From: Rhodothermia bacterium
GTDB lineage: Bacteria > Bacteroidota > Rhodothermia > Rhodothermales > UBA2364
Assembly: GCA_017303715.1 (NCBI GenBank)
Contig: JAFLBZ010000046.1
Span: forward strand, 1-32,830
DNA: 32,830 nucleotides
Direction of reading: 5' to 3'
Under the pieces are notes generated by a model, which saw only the letters and a program-made list of their open reading frames with translations, was not told where the DNA came from and did no database searches. The stretch's first letter is position 1. Each line of letters opens with the position of its first letter. The position numbers and the translations under genes are program-made. Shown piece after piece: positions 7,539-15,535 of this stretch.

Positions 7539-7814
7539 ATGGTAATTGAAAAAAAATGTTGTCATAAATGTGGTTCGGAACATATCGTAAAAAATGGTTC
7601 GAATAGTTCTGGAAACCCGAAGTACAAGTGCAAAGCGTGTGGTTTTGGGGGTGTTTTTCAAAGTGTGCGTAAAAGTGAGGCGTTCAAAGAAATGGTTGTG
7701 CAGGCGGCCCAAGAACGCACTTCTTCCCGTGGTTTGGGCAGAGTGTTCGGCATCAGCCACCAAACAGCCCTCCGTTGGATAAAAAAAAAGCACAATCCCT
7801 CCAGGGAATCGTAA
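7539..7814 (+). CDS. insA: IS1-family InsA-like protein (remnant element)
   Basis: This is the upstream reading frame of the IS1-type transposase, 91 residues from the ATG at 7539 (a GTG at 7503 would add 12). It has an N-terminal zinc-ribbon pattern (CCHKCG, then YKCKACG) and a helix-turn-helix segment, RGLGRVFGISHQTALRWIKKK. In IS1, InsA binds the terminal repeats and represses transposition, while the InsA-InsB fusion made by -1 frameshifting is the transposase. A run of nine A residues at 7781-7789 in the WIKKK codons is a natural slippery site. Since insB is broken, the element should not move by itself, but InsA could still be made. Confidence 0.8.
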   Translation: MVIEKKCCHKCGSEHIVKNGSNSSGNPKYKCKACGFGGVFQSVRKSEAFKEMVVQAAQERTSSRGLGRVFGISHQTALRWIKKKHNPSRES

Positions 7815-7900
7815 GCACGTTGGTTCCAGCCGAAAAAAATGATGTACTCGAATTGGACGAGTTGTGGTCATTTGTGTGTAAAAAAGTACAAAAACGATGA
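7782..7900 (+). pseudogene. insB: Truncated insB (IS1 transposase catalytic part)
   Basis: In the -1 frame relative to insA, translation gives TLVPAEKNDVLELDELWSFV and a few more residues, then a TGA at 7898-7900. The LELDELWSFV segment is typical of IS1-family InsB and carries the first Asp of the DDE triad. The expected Trp codon of the KRW motif has apparently become TGA. The second Asp and the Glu are absent, so no catalytic domain can be made. Confidence 0.75.
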
Positions 7901-7981
7901 CCCACTCTTTGCGAAACCCAAGTATTTAGTAAATAAACGTGTTTTCCGTTGGGTTTATAAATAGCCCAATCCACACATTCA

Positions 7982-8017
7982 GAAAAACAAAAAGCCGCAC
8001 TTCCATGGGAGTACGGC
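7982..8017 (-). terminator. Intrinsic terminator downstream of rho
   Basis: Read on the minus strand, GCCGTACT pairs with AGTGCGGC (8 bp including one T-G wobble, 8-base loop) and is followed by TTTTTGTTTTT. It begins 22 bases after the rho stop. The rho transcript therefore probably ends at a Rho-independent site. Confidence 0.8.
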
Positions 8018-8038
8018 CTGCTTTTGTGGTAGATCAAT

Positions 8039-9946
8039 CTAAGAATTCATCACCGTTAGAAATTCCTCATTGTTCCGGGTTCCACGGATTTTATCCAAAA
8101 GGAACGTCATCGCGGCAATTGGCTCCATATCCGCCATTAGTTTACGGAGGATCCAGACGCGATTGAGCACATTTTCAGGAATCAGGTGTTCTTCTCGGCG
8201 TGTTCCAGATTTAATAATGTCAATGGCAGGGTAAATCCGGCGGTCAGAAAGGTCTCTGTTAAGTACCAATTCCATATTACCAGTTCCCTTAAATTCCTCA
8301 AAAATAACCTCATCCATCCGGCTGCCTGTATCAACAAGTGCCGTACCTACAATGGTCAGCGATCCACCTTCCTCCACATTCCGTGCTGCTCCAAAGAAGC
8401 GTTTTGGGCCACGGAGTGCGCCTGCTTCGATACCACCAGAAAGGGTTTTGCCAGATGCCGGTGCAACGGTATTGTGTGCCCGTGCAAGGCGCGTGATAGA
8501 GTCGAGAAGGATGACAACATCTTGTCCGGCTTCGATGAGGCGTTTGGCTTTTTCCAAAACAATGTTACTTACTTCCACATGACGTTCAGGGTCTTCGTCG
8601 AAGGTAGAAGCAATGACCTCGCCCTCGATATGGCGACGCATATCCGTCACTTCCTCTGGCCGTTCGTCCACCAAGAGTACGATCAAGTGGCACTCTGGAT
8701 GATTGGTAGTAATTGCATTGGCAATTTGTTGCAAGAGGATGGTTTTCCCGCTTTTGGGTGGAGAAACAATGAGGCCGCGTTGCCCTTTTCCAATAGGGGC
8801 GAAGAGGTCAATAATCCGCGTGCTATAATCGGAAGCACGGGACTCTAACTTTAGGCGCTCCTCTGGATAAAGTGGGGTGAGATAATCGAAAGTGGGGCGT
8901 TCTTGTAAAAGTGCTGGATCACGCCCGTTGATGGTGTTTACTCGGATCAGGGCAAAAAAACGTTCGCCTTCTTTAGGTGGGCGGATGTCGCCATCTACGG
9001 TATCACCCAATCGCAGGCTAAACCGTTTGATTTGGGAAGGGGAGACGTATATATCGTCTGGGCTTGGGAGGTAGTTGTATTCTGCCGAACGTAGGAAGCC
9101 ATAACCATCGGGCAAAATCTCTAAGACCCCCACTTTGCGGATCATACCTTCTAATTCAACATTGTTGGGATCGAAGACCCGCATGTAGTCTGGTAGGGCT
9201 TCTTTTGCTGCCCGAATGCGTTCGTCGCGTCGGACGCGGTCTTCACGGCTATAGCGCCCCGGACGTTCAGGACGTTGTTCCCGCTTTTGTGGCCCACGGT
9301 CTCCTCTATCGTCCTTTTTTTGGGGTGCTGGACGGTCGTCGCGGCGCATCATTGGCGAGCGTTCTTCGCGTTTGTTGCTCCATTCTTCGCGTTTGTTGGT
9401 TCCCCAATCATCGCGCTTGTTTGCGCCCCAATCATCGCGCTTGTTTGCGCCCCAATCATCGCGCTTGTTACTCCAATCGTCCCGTTTATTTGCGCCCCAA
9501 TCTTCGCGCTTTTTAAATTCGGGTTGTGGTGTTCGCGGTTTGTAGCGGTCATCTGGCCGTTGGCGTTGTTCCTCACGCGGTTCTTTAGGTTTCTCTTCGC
9601 GTGGGCGAAAGACCCCCTCGGAACGAAAGTCTTCGCGTTCTTCCACAGGGCTACCACTGGGGCTTGGTTGTGAAAAAAGTTCGGGAGTGATGGGTGGTTC
9701 CACTTCGGGTGGTGGAGGTTGGTAGGAAAGTGGGTCAATTTTTACGGCTGTTTTGCGCGGACGTTTTCCGGCGCGGTCTCCAGCCGCCTCGCGTTCTGGC
9801 TCTTCGGCAGCAGCAAGGGCAAAAGATTCCAGAATCTGATAAATCAGCTCCTGTTTGGTCATCCGATAGGTACTGGCAATGCCGAGGCTTCGGGCAATCT
9901 CTTGGAGTTCAGTAACCTTTTTTTCCTGAAGGGTTGCAATGTTCAT
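8039..9946 (-). CDS. rho: Transcription termination factor Rho with long disordered insertion
   Basis: Rho is the hexameric RNA-dependent ATPase that ends transcription at unstructured RNA. At 635 residues this protein is far longer than the E. coli form (419). Order of parts: Rho_N helical domain (about 1-43), a long low-complexity region (about 45-245), the RNA-binding cold-shock-like domain (about 258-335, with GYGFLRS), then the RecA-like ATPase with Walker A SPPKSGKT (395-402), a Walker B region around [14 protein letters not shown] (477-490) and the Q/R-loop area. The insertion contains six near-identical 7-8 residue units (KRDDWGAN type, residues 146-191). Rho of some Bacteroidota also has such an insertion. 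It lies 239 bases after folC, on the same strand, and probably has its own promoter. Confidence 0.97.
   Translation of the reverse strand: MNIATLQEKKVTELQEIARSLGIASTYRMTKQELIYQILESFALAAAEEPEREAAGDRAGKRPRKTAVKIDPLSYQPPPPEVEPPITPELFSQPSPSGSPVEEREDFRSEGVFRPREEKPKEPREEQRQRPDDRYKPRTPQPEFKKREDWGANKRDDWSNKRDDWGANKRDDWGANKRDDWGTNKREEWSNKREERSPMMRRDDRPAPQKKDDRGDRGPQKREQRPERPGRYSREDRVRRDERIRAAKEALPDYMRVFDPNNVELEGMIRKVGVLEILPDGYGFLRSAEYNYLPSPDDIYVSPSQIKRFSLRLGDTVDGDIRPPKEGERFFALIRVNTINGRDPALLQERPTFDYLTPLYPEERLKLESRASDYSTRIIDLFAPIGKGQRGLIVSPPKSGKTILLQQIANAITTNHPECHLIVLLVDERPEEVTDMRRHIEGEVIASTFDEDPERHVEVSNIVLEKAKRLIEAGQDVVILLDSITRLARAHNTVAPASGKTLSGGIEAGALRGPKRFFGAARNVEEGGSLTIVGTALVDTGSRMDEVIFEEFKGTGNMELVLNRDLSDRRIYPAIDIIKSGTRREEHLIPENVLNRVWILRKLMADMEPIAAMTFLLDKIRGTRNNEEFLTVMNS
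9374..9511 (-). repeat. In-frame tandem repeat inside rho
   Basis: Six units of 24 or 21 bp encode [23 protein letters not shown] (twice), KRDDWGTN and KREEWSN. Adjacent 24-bp units are almost identical at DNA level, pointing to recent slippage or unequal recombination that kept the frame. Confidence 0.9.
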
Positions 9947-10058
9947 GGATGAAGCGGATCCGGCTTAACCGGATGTCTTTAGGTGGGTTTTATGGAGAAG
10001 TAGATGTTAAATTCAATCAACAGAAAAAGCGCCCAACGAATATCCGATACGAATAAAA

Positions 10059-10072
10059 CAGACAATTGTCTG
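10059..10072. promoter_or_regulatory. Perfect 14-bp palindrome upstream of rho
   Basis: CAGACAATTGTCTG is a perfect palindrome about 115 bases before the rho start, inside the gap between folC and rho. A dimeric regulator could bind here, and on the minus strand its TTGTCT half could also serve as a weak -35. The shorter inverted repeat ATCCGG-CTTAA-CCGGAT (9958-9974) lies just before the start codon. Confidence 0.4.
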
Positions 10073-10185
10073 AGATATACGGAAAAATGAGGGAGTGTGC
10101 TGTATAGACTCGGCTATGAGGTTTAATGGATAGTAAGTTAGGGTTTTTCTCTGAAAAAACAAAGGGTATGAAGATATTTTTTTGG

Positions 10186-11484
10186 TTAAATAGAAAAAAA
10201 ATCGTTAGTTGCACCCATTTCGGCAACCACTTGGTGGCTACCCGTAACAAGTGCTGTTTTGTTTTCACTCGGACATTTCATAAATACCCGAAGGGCTTCG
10301 GGGACGGATGCATGTGGAGTGGCTTTTATGCCTAAATGTTCTAACTTTACCGCGAGGGATTGTGCATCGTAGCCACGGGGGGGCGGGAGATTAACCGTAA
10401 AGACCTGTACATTTTCGGACTCAAATATCCGGGCAATGGCCTTGAGATATTTGTCTTTCATACATCCGAAGATGACGTAAAGAGGGCTTCTGGATTCCAA
10501 AAAACGCACAAAACGCATGGTGGCCGCTAAGCCATCTGCATTGTGGCCTACATCTGCGACAATCAACGGATTTCGAGAACGAACCTCACATCTCCCCCTT
10601 AATCCAGAAAGTGCCACGACACTTCCGAGACCTTTCCGAGCCTCATCTGCGGTTGCTGAAGGAAAGAGGGTTTTTGCACAGCAAAGGGCCAGTAAGGCAT
10701 TTCCACGCTGATGTTCGCCGGGCAAAGCAACTTTCAGACGTTGAAGCGTAAAATAAGGCGTTTTAAAATCGGCGGTAAAACCAGAAGAGGATAATCGGAA
10801 ATTTTGAACCGCCTCGTTTGGTAATAGTTCGTGAAATATTGCGCCTAAGGATGCGGCATGTGCTTCCATAATTTGGCGAATTTCAGGCTGAAAAACAGTT
10901 GTAAAAACAGGCGTATTCGGTTTTATGATACCTGCTTTTTCGCGTGCAATTTCGGGCAAGGTTTCCCCCAATTGCGCCATATGGTCGAACCCGATATTCG
11001 TAATGGCGGTAACGACAGGGGCGACAACATTGGTGGCATCTAACCTACCGCCAAGCCCCGTCTCTATAACTGCGGCATCTACCTTCATTTCGGCAAAAAA
11101 CGTAAAGGCGAGCGCGGTTGTGGCCTCGAAGAAGGAAGGTTTTTCTATATCAAAAAGTGGCTTCCAATGTGCTACCGCTTGGGCCATCCATTCGGGTGAG
11201 GCGGGTATGCCATTGATTCGGAATCTCTCGGTGAAGTGGAATAAATGCGGAGAGGTATAAAGCCCCACTTGTTTGCCAGAAGCCGTCCCGATGGCTGCAG
11301 TCATCGAAGAAACGGAGCCTTTACCATTTGTACCTGCAATATGGGCTGTTGGATAACGGAGGTGTGGATCCCCCATTTGTTGAAGAATCCGGCGGATTTT
11401 CTCCAAGCCCGGTTTATAGGCTTGCGTGGTTTTCTCGAAGCGTGGAAGGTCTAAGAGGTACTGATAAGCAGATTCAGGTGTCAT
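10186..11484 (-). CDS. folC: Bifunctional folylpolyglutamate/dihydrofolate synthase
   Basis: FolC adds glutamate to dihydropteroate and to reduced folates with ATP, in the cytoplasm. The 432-residue protein shows the Mur-ligase-like P-loop in AHIAGTNGKGSVSSM (GTNGKGS at 51-57), the TSPHL segment and the ETGLGGRLDATNVV signature typical of FolC. The C-terminal glutamate-ligase domain has the expected VADVGHNADG motif. Length is normal. The gene starts 6 bases after the stop of the upstream methyltransferase gene, so the two are almost certainly co-transcribed. Rho follows on the same strand after a longer gap. Confidence 0.95.
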   Translation of the reverse strand: MTPESAYQYLLDLPRFEKTTQAYKPGLEKIRRILQQMGDPHLRYPTAHIAGTNGKGSVSSMTAAIGTASGKQVGLYTSPHLFHFTERFRINGIPASPEWMAQAVAHWKPLFDIEKPSFFEATTALAFTFFAEMKVDAAVIETGLGGRLDATNVVAPVVTAITNIGFDHMAQLGETLPEIAREKAGIIKPNTPVFTTVFQPEIRQIMEAHAASLGAIFHELLPNEAVQNFRLSSSGFTADFKTPYFTLQRLKVALPGEHQRGNALLALCCAKTLFPSATADEARKGLGSVVALSGLRGRCEVRSRNPLIVADVGHNADGLAATMRFVRFLESRSPLYVIFGCMKDKYLKAIARIFESENVQVFTVNLPPPRGYDAQSLAVKLEHLGIKATPHASVPEALRVFMKCPSENKTALVTGSHQVVAEMGATNDFFSI

Positions 11485-11490
11485 AGCAGC

Positions 11491-12435
11491 TTAGTCGGTG
11501 GGCAAGTGTTTTCGGATTTTGGCCACAAAAAAACCTTCCATTTGTTGCGTTGGCAAGATGCGCACGGCATGACGAACTTCCGGCAAAAAGATGTTTCCTT
11601 CCCATGTGTGCAAAGCGGGCTGGGTATTCGAAAAATGTACCGCCATTGGCTCAATGCTGATGATACCCTCGAAGTGGCGGAGTGCAGCATCCAAAACCGC
11701 TTCATTTTCTTCGGGCGCATAGGAGCAAGTGGAATACACAATGGTTCCACCCGGTCGGGCACATCGGATGGCGGAGTGCAAGAGTTGGTTTTGTTTCCAA
11801 GCCATCTCACGTACTTTTCGGAGGCTCCAATAACGGAAAGTTTCTGGGGCTTCTTCACGAAATCTTGCTTCGGTAGAGCACGGCGCATCTATAAGAACGC
11901 GGTCAAAAAAATTGGGACGATGCCGCCAGATCGAGGTTCCGTCTTTTAGAAACGTTCGCACATTGGTTGCGCCTTGTGCCTTTAGGTTTGCCTGAAGTTG
12001 GAAAAAACGCTTACGTACCACCTCCACAGCGGCAATAGTGCCCGTATTTTGCATCATAGCCGCCATCTGGAGGGTTTTACTACCGGGTGCAGCCGCCAAA
12101 TCTAAAATATGTTCGTCTCTTTGTGGTTCCAGCAGGAGTACAGGAACCATGCTCGAAAGGTTCTGAACATAAATCCATTGTTGATGATAAACGGGGTGGC
12201 TCAACAAGCGCGTACGGTCTTCGGGGAAGACCCAAAAACCCAATGGATACCAGTCAACCGTATGAAATTTAATATCGGACGCTTGTAGTGCTGCATAAAC
12301 AGCCTCGGTAGTTGCTCGTAGGGTATTGATGCGGAACCCCGTGGCAGGCGGTGCAACAAAGGATTGGTAAACCGAGTCAAGTATTTGTGTGGGGATAATG
12401 CGGGAAAGTCTTTCTGTAAACGCAATAGGCAACAT
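11491..12435 (-). CDS. NOL1/NOP2/Sun-family RNA (cytosine-5) methyltransferase
   Basis: The protein (314 residues) has the hallmarks of RsmB/RsmF-type m5C RNA methyltransferases: the SAM-binding motif LDLAAAPGSKTLQ (111-123), the catalytic-site motif LIDAPCST with Cys186, and STCSYAPEENE with Cys237. The two cysteines act as product-release base and nucleophile in this family. An N-terminal FRINTLR segment precedes the catalytic domain. It lacks the N-terminal NusB-like domain of RsmB and the long C-terminal extension of RsmF, so the target (16S rRNA or tRNA) cannot be named. It heads the minus-strand group with folC and is divergent from clpX. Confidence 0.92.
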   Translation of the reverse strand: MLPIAFTERLSRIIPTQILDSVYQSFVAPPATGFRINTLRATTEAVYAALQASDIKFHTVDWYPLGFWVFPEDRTRLLSHPVYHQQWIYVQNLSSMVPVLLLEPQRDEHILDLAAAPGSKTLQMAAMMQNTGTIAAVEVVRKRFFQLQANLKAQGATNVRTFLKDGTSIWRHRPNFFDRVLIDAPCSTEARFREEAPETFRYWSLRKVREMAWKQNQLLHSAIRCARPGGTIVYSTCSYAPEENEAVLDAALRHFEGIISIEPMAVHFSNTQPALHTWEGNIFLPEVRHAVRILPTQQMEGFFVAKIRKHLPTD

Positions 12436-12622
12436 ATGGGCTGGGCGTCTGATTCGGCTGGGCGAGGAAATAGGGTGTTGAGAAGCGCCGGTAAAGGCTT
12501 AAAATACATACATGATCTTCTATTTTCAAGCATCTTAGCCATATTCGATGGCGGCTTCATTGAAAAGAGACCTTCTTGTGCTGTATATTAACCAACTTAT
12601 AAGGTTCCACCCGTATCTTGTT

Positions 12623-13879
12623 ATGCATAATCTGAACGAAGAAATTATCCGGTGTTCCTTTTGTGGGCGTGCCGCCCATGATGTGGTCTCGATGGTGGCT
12701 GGCCCGGAAGTGTATATTTGTGACCATTGTGTGGACGATGCTGTTCATATCATCGAAAGCGAGCGCTTACAACTCCAAAAAATACCCCCGAAGCCACTCC
12801 TTAGGCTTGCACCAAAGGAGCTAAAGCAGCGGTTAGACGAGTTTGTGATAGGCCAAGACCGTGCAAAAAAAGCAATGGCCGTTGCGGTGTATAACCATTA
12901 TAAGCGGGTTGAAGACGAGTCTTTTATGGCCGATTTCCACGATGTGGAGATCGAAAAATCTAATATGGTGCTGATTGGGCCTACCGGAACGGGTAAAACC
13001 TTGTTGGCGCGTACTTTGGCAAAAATTCTGGATGTACCCTTTTCCATCTCGGATGCCACTTCACTTACGGAGGCCGGTTATGTGGGCGATGATGTAGAGA
13101 CCGTTTTGTTTCATTTGCTTCAAGCAGCCGATTTTAATGTGGAGCGCGCAGAACGGGGCATTGTTTTTATTGATGAAATAGATAAAATTTCCCGTAAGTC
13201 CGATAGTGTGTCCATTACACGAGATGTCTCTGGCGAAGGTGTGCAGCAAGCCTTGCTGAAAATTATTGAGGGAACCATTGCAGGCGTCCCGCCCAAAGGA
13301 GGACGTAAACACCCAGAGCAAGCACTGATCAACATCAATACCCGCAACATCTTGTTTATTTGTGGCGGAGCCTTCGAAGGTCTGGATGAGATCGTAGCCA
13401 AGCGCCTCTCTACTCGAAGTTATGGCTTTGGAAATGGCAAATCCGTAAAGCACGATAAAAAGGATCCGGCAATCTTTTCACATGTAGCGCCAGACGATTT
13501 AATGAAGTATGGCCTTATTCCGGAGTTGATCGGGCGGGTTCCGGTGATTACTTCTTTAGACGGGCTTTCGGACTTGGCGCTACGGCGGATACTGACCGAG
13601 CCAAAAAATGCCTTGATCAAACAATACCAAAAGTTATTTGCGATGGATGGCGTCCACCTTATTTTTGAGGAGAAAGCCTTAGATGCCATCGTACAGAAAG
13701 CCCGTAAATTGGGTACTGGTGCGCGGGGTTTACGATCGGTTATGGAAGGCATGATGACCGAGATTATGTTCGATATTCCCAGCCGAACTCACCTCCGAAC
13801 CTGCCGCATTACCCGCGAAGTGGTGATGGAGGGCGCGTTGCCCATTATGGAGGAACGGGTACAACGTGCCGTTGGGTAA
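12623..13879 (+). CDS. clpX: ATP-dependent Clp protease ATP-binding subunit ClpX
   Basis: ClpX is the AAA+ unfoldase that feeds substrates to ClpP. I start it at the ATG at 12623 (418 residues), which begins just before the zinc-binding domain CSFCGR...YICDHC (Cys11, 14, 33, 36); an in-frame extension from 12548 is probably not translated. Walker A GPTGTGKT is at 119-126, followed by the pore-1 loop GYVGDDVE, Walker [11 protein letters not shown], the RKH loop (GGRKHPEQ), a YGFG element at the place of the IGF ClpP-contact loop and ELIGRVPV of the arginine-finger region. ClpP is not in the window. It is followed after 12 bases by a YqaA-like gene. Confidence 0.96.
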   Translation: MHNLNEEIIRCSFCGRAAHDVVSMVAGPEVYICDHCVDDAVHIIESERLQLQKIPPKPLLRLAPKELKQRLDEFVIGQDRAKKAMAVAVYNHYKRVEDESFMADFHDVEIEKSNMVLIGPTGTGKTLLARTLAKILDVPFSISDATSLTEAGYVGDDVETVLFHLLQAADFNVERAERGIVFIDEIDKISRKSDSVSITRDVSGEGVQQALLKIIEGTIAGVPPKGGRKHPEQALININTRNILFICGGAFEGLDEIVAKRLSTRSYGFGNGKSVKHDKKDPAIFSHVAPDDLMKYGLIPELIGRVPVITSLDGLSDLALRRILTEPKNALIKQYQKLFAMDGVHLIFEEKALDAIVQKARKLGTGARGLRSVMEGMMTEIMFDIPSRTHLRTCRITREVVMEGALPIMEERVQRAVG

Positions 13880-13891
13880 ACGAGACGTCGT

Positions 13892-14323
13892 ATGGACTTC
13901 CTCGCCCAGCATATGCTCCTAAACGTTTTTGTGGTGTGTTTCCTCGGTGCAACCATTCTGCCCTTCCCTACCGAAGCCGCACTTTTGGGCGCATTGTATA
14001 TGGGAGAAAGTGTGGTCTGGGTTTGGCTTCTTGGCTCCGTCGCCAATATTCTCGGCGCATTCGTTAATTACCTGATTGGGGTTTATTTTGCCGATAGAGC
14101 GGCCTTTCGGTTGCACGAAAGTGCTTCGGGCAGGAAGGCCATGGCTTGGTACAGCCGATATGGTGCGTGGAGTTTACTGGGGAGCTGGTTGCCCGTTATA
14201 GGCGATCCGCTGTGTTTGGTTGCGGGCATTTTTCGGATGCCGCTTTATTGGTTTTTCCTCGGACAACTCACCCGTGCTGCCCGCTATTTGGTGGTAGTAA
14301 TGGGATTTCTGGCGGCGAGGTAA
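13892..14323 (+). CDS. YqaA-like DedA/VTT-superfamily membrane protein
   Basis: This 143-residue protein has about four hydrophobic segments and the YqaA hallmark GSWLPVIGDPLCLVAGIFRMPLY (about 95-117). That motif resembles the re-entrant loop of DedA/VTT proteins, some of which translocate or flip lipids. An early ILPFPTEAALLG segment is also typical. It starts 12 bases after clpX and ends 4 bases before the YihY-like gene, so the three form a tight plus-strand operon. A role in membrane lipid handling is inferred from the superfamily; no substrate is known. Confidence 0.87.
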   Translation: MDFLAQHMLLNVFVVCFLGATILPFPTEAALLGALYMGESVVWVWLLGSVANILGAFVNYLIGVYFADRAAFRLHESASGRKAMAWYSRYGAWSLLGSWLPVIGDPLCLVAGIFRMPLYWFFLGQLTRAARYLVVVMGFLAAR

Positions 14324-14327
14324 GACT

Positions 14328-15281
14328 ATGGAAATTCGCAAGTTTTGGTTGTTTGAACGCTCCAAACGGGTGTTGGATATCTTACAATTTTATGCAAAGG
14401 GCATTTGGTATCGGTTAGAAAGCGATGATGTCTTCGTTTGGGCCGCAGCTATTGCCTTCAAAATGCTCATTGCCTTTATTCCACTTCTCATCATGGCAAC
14501 AGGGGTTATAGGCTGGATTTTGCAATCTTTCCTAAGCACCTCTGACCCCTATCTTGCGATTAACCGATTTCTGGCAACCTTCTTACCACAATACCAAAAC
14601 CGAGAAGTGGTACAAGGGATTAATAGCTTGGCGCGTGCTGGGCAGCGGTTTACCTACATCGGGTCTGCATCACTCTTTATCTTGTCTATCAGCCTGTTCA
14701 CAACCCTTCAAACGGTGGTCTCCCACATTTTTAAGGAAGAACGTGTGAATCGGAGCCTTTGGCGGTCGTACTTGTTTGATGCCCGTATGGTGATTCAGGT
14801 CGGTTCTGCATTCGTGGTCTCGATTTTGCTTACCCTCATTCTCACCGCTGTTAAACAAACGGGCGATGGCTATTTGGAGACGTTGCCCAATGTCTCACCA
14901 CAACTTATTGCATTATGGGGGAGTTTGGCGAATGGGATTTTGTATTATTTGCTACCACTTTTGGTCACTATGGCCATGTTCTTCCAACTCTATTACTTTG
15001 TTCCTAAGCCTCATCCTCCGGTAAGAAGTGTAATCGCAGGGACGCTCTTTACGGCTGTTTTATGGGAGTTGGCAAAGAACTTATTTGCTTGGTATGCCTC
15101 CACCTTGCGCCCCTTTGACCGATACGGAGCCTCTCATGATGCCTTGGTTCCTGCACTTGGGGATTTTTTTGGGATTACGATGGCTCTTGTTTTTTGGGCA
15201 TATTATTCAGGCTTGGTCTTTATTCTGGGTGGAATGATGGCGGCCCTACATGAAAAAGCACGACGAAAAGGACTACACTAA
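14328..15281 (+). CDS. YihY/UPF0761 (BrkB-related) inner membrane protein
   Basis: The protein (317 residues) shows the YihY family pattern: an N-terminal amphipathic part, FVWAAAIAFKMLIAFIPLLIM near residue 35, a long loop, several further membrane helices and a C-terminal FDRYGASHDALVPALGDFFGITMALVFWAYYS segment. The family was once misannotated as RNase BN and its function is unsettled. The start codon lies 4 bases after the YqaA-like stop. Together with that gene it suggests a small membrane-protein operon behind clpX. No terminator was recognised in the 254 bases that follow. Confidence 0.9.
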   Translation: MEIRKFWLFERSKRVLDILQFYAKGIWYRLESDDVFVWAAAIAFKMLIAFIPLLIMATGVIGWILQSFLSTSDPYLAINRFLATFLPQYQNREVVQGINSLARAGQRFTYIGSASLFILSISLFTTLQTVVSHIFKEERVNRSLWRSYLFDARMVIQVGSAFVVSILLTLILTAVKQTGDGYLETLPNVSPQLIALWGSLANGILYYLLPLLVTMAMFFQLYYFVPKPHPPVRSVIAGTLFTAVLWELAKNLFAWYASTLRPFDRYGASHDALVPALGDFFGITMALVFWAYYSGLVFILGGMMAALHEKARRKGLH

Positions 15282-15535
15282 TGGCAGTTGGGCGAAGTTG
15301 GTTTTCGTTGTTAGGGGGGATTTTAAATACATTGGCTTCGGCAATACTCAGTCACTGGACTTCGGTTACGTTCAGCCAGATGTAGAAGATTTTGCCCCGA
15401 TTGGGCTAAATTTACCCCTTTCCGTTGCTATAGATCTCAAAGTTACTCGTTCATGGTTTTCTATTTCTGCCCATGATTGCGATAGTCTGGTTAAGCCATA
15501 ACTCGCGATAATCTATCTGAAAACAGGTCTGTGAA

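Larger units (their letters stand above)
7484..7935 (+). mobile_element. Truncated IS1-family insertion sequence
   Basis: The left end is probably near GGTAGTGT at 7484. An intact insA-like frame is followed in the -1 frame by the beginning of insB, broken by a stop at 7898-7900. After that stop, short IS1-like residues (TLCETQ) continue to about 7935 before similarity fades. The right half of the element, including the rest of the DDE domain and the right inverted repeat, is missing. The outer limits are approximate. It sits between the RNase T2 gene and the rho terminator. Confidence 0.75.

Noticed and set aside
8186-8848. A 220-residue plus-strand frame inside rho
   Set aside because: It is fully antisense to the conserved ATPase domain of Rho and its composition mirrors the rho codon pattern.
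15250-15501. An 83-residue frame after the YihY-like gene
   Set aside because: It overlaps the end of the YihY-like gene and shows no motif or family resemblance.
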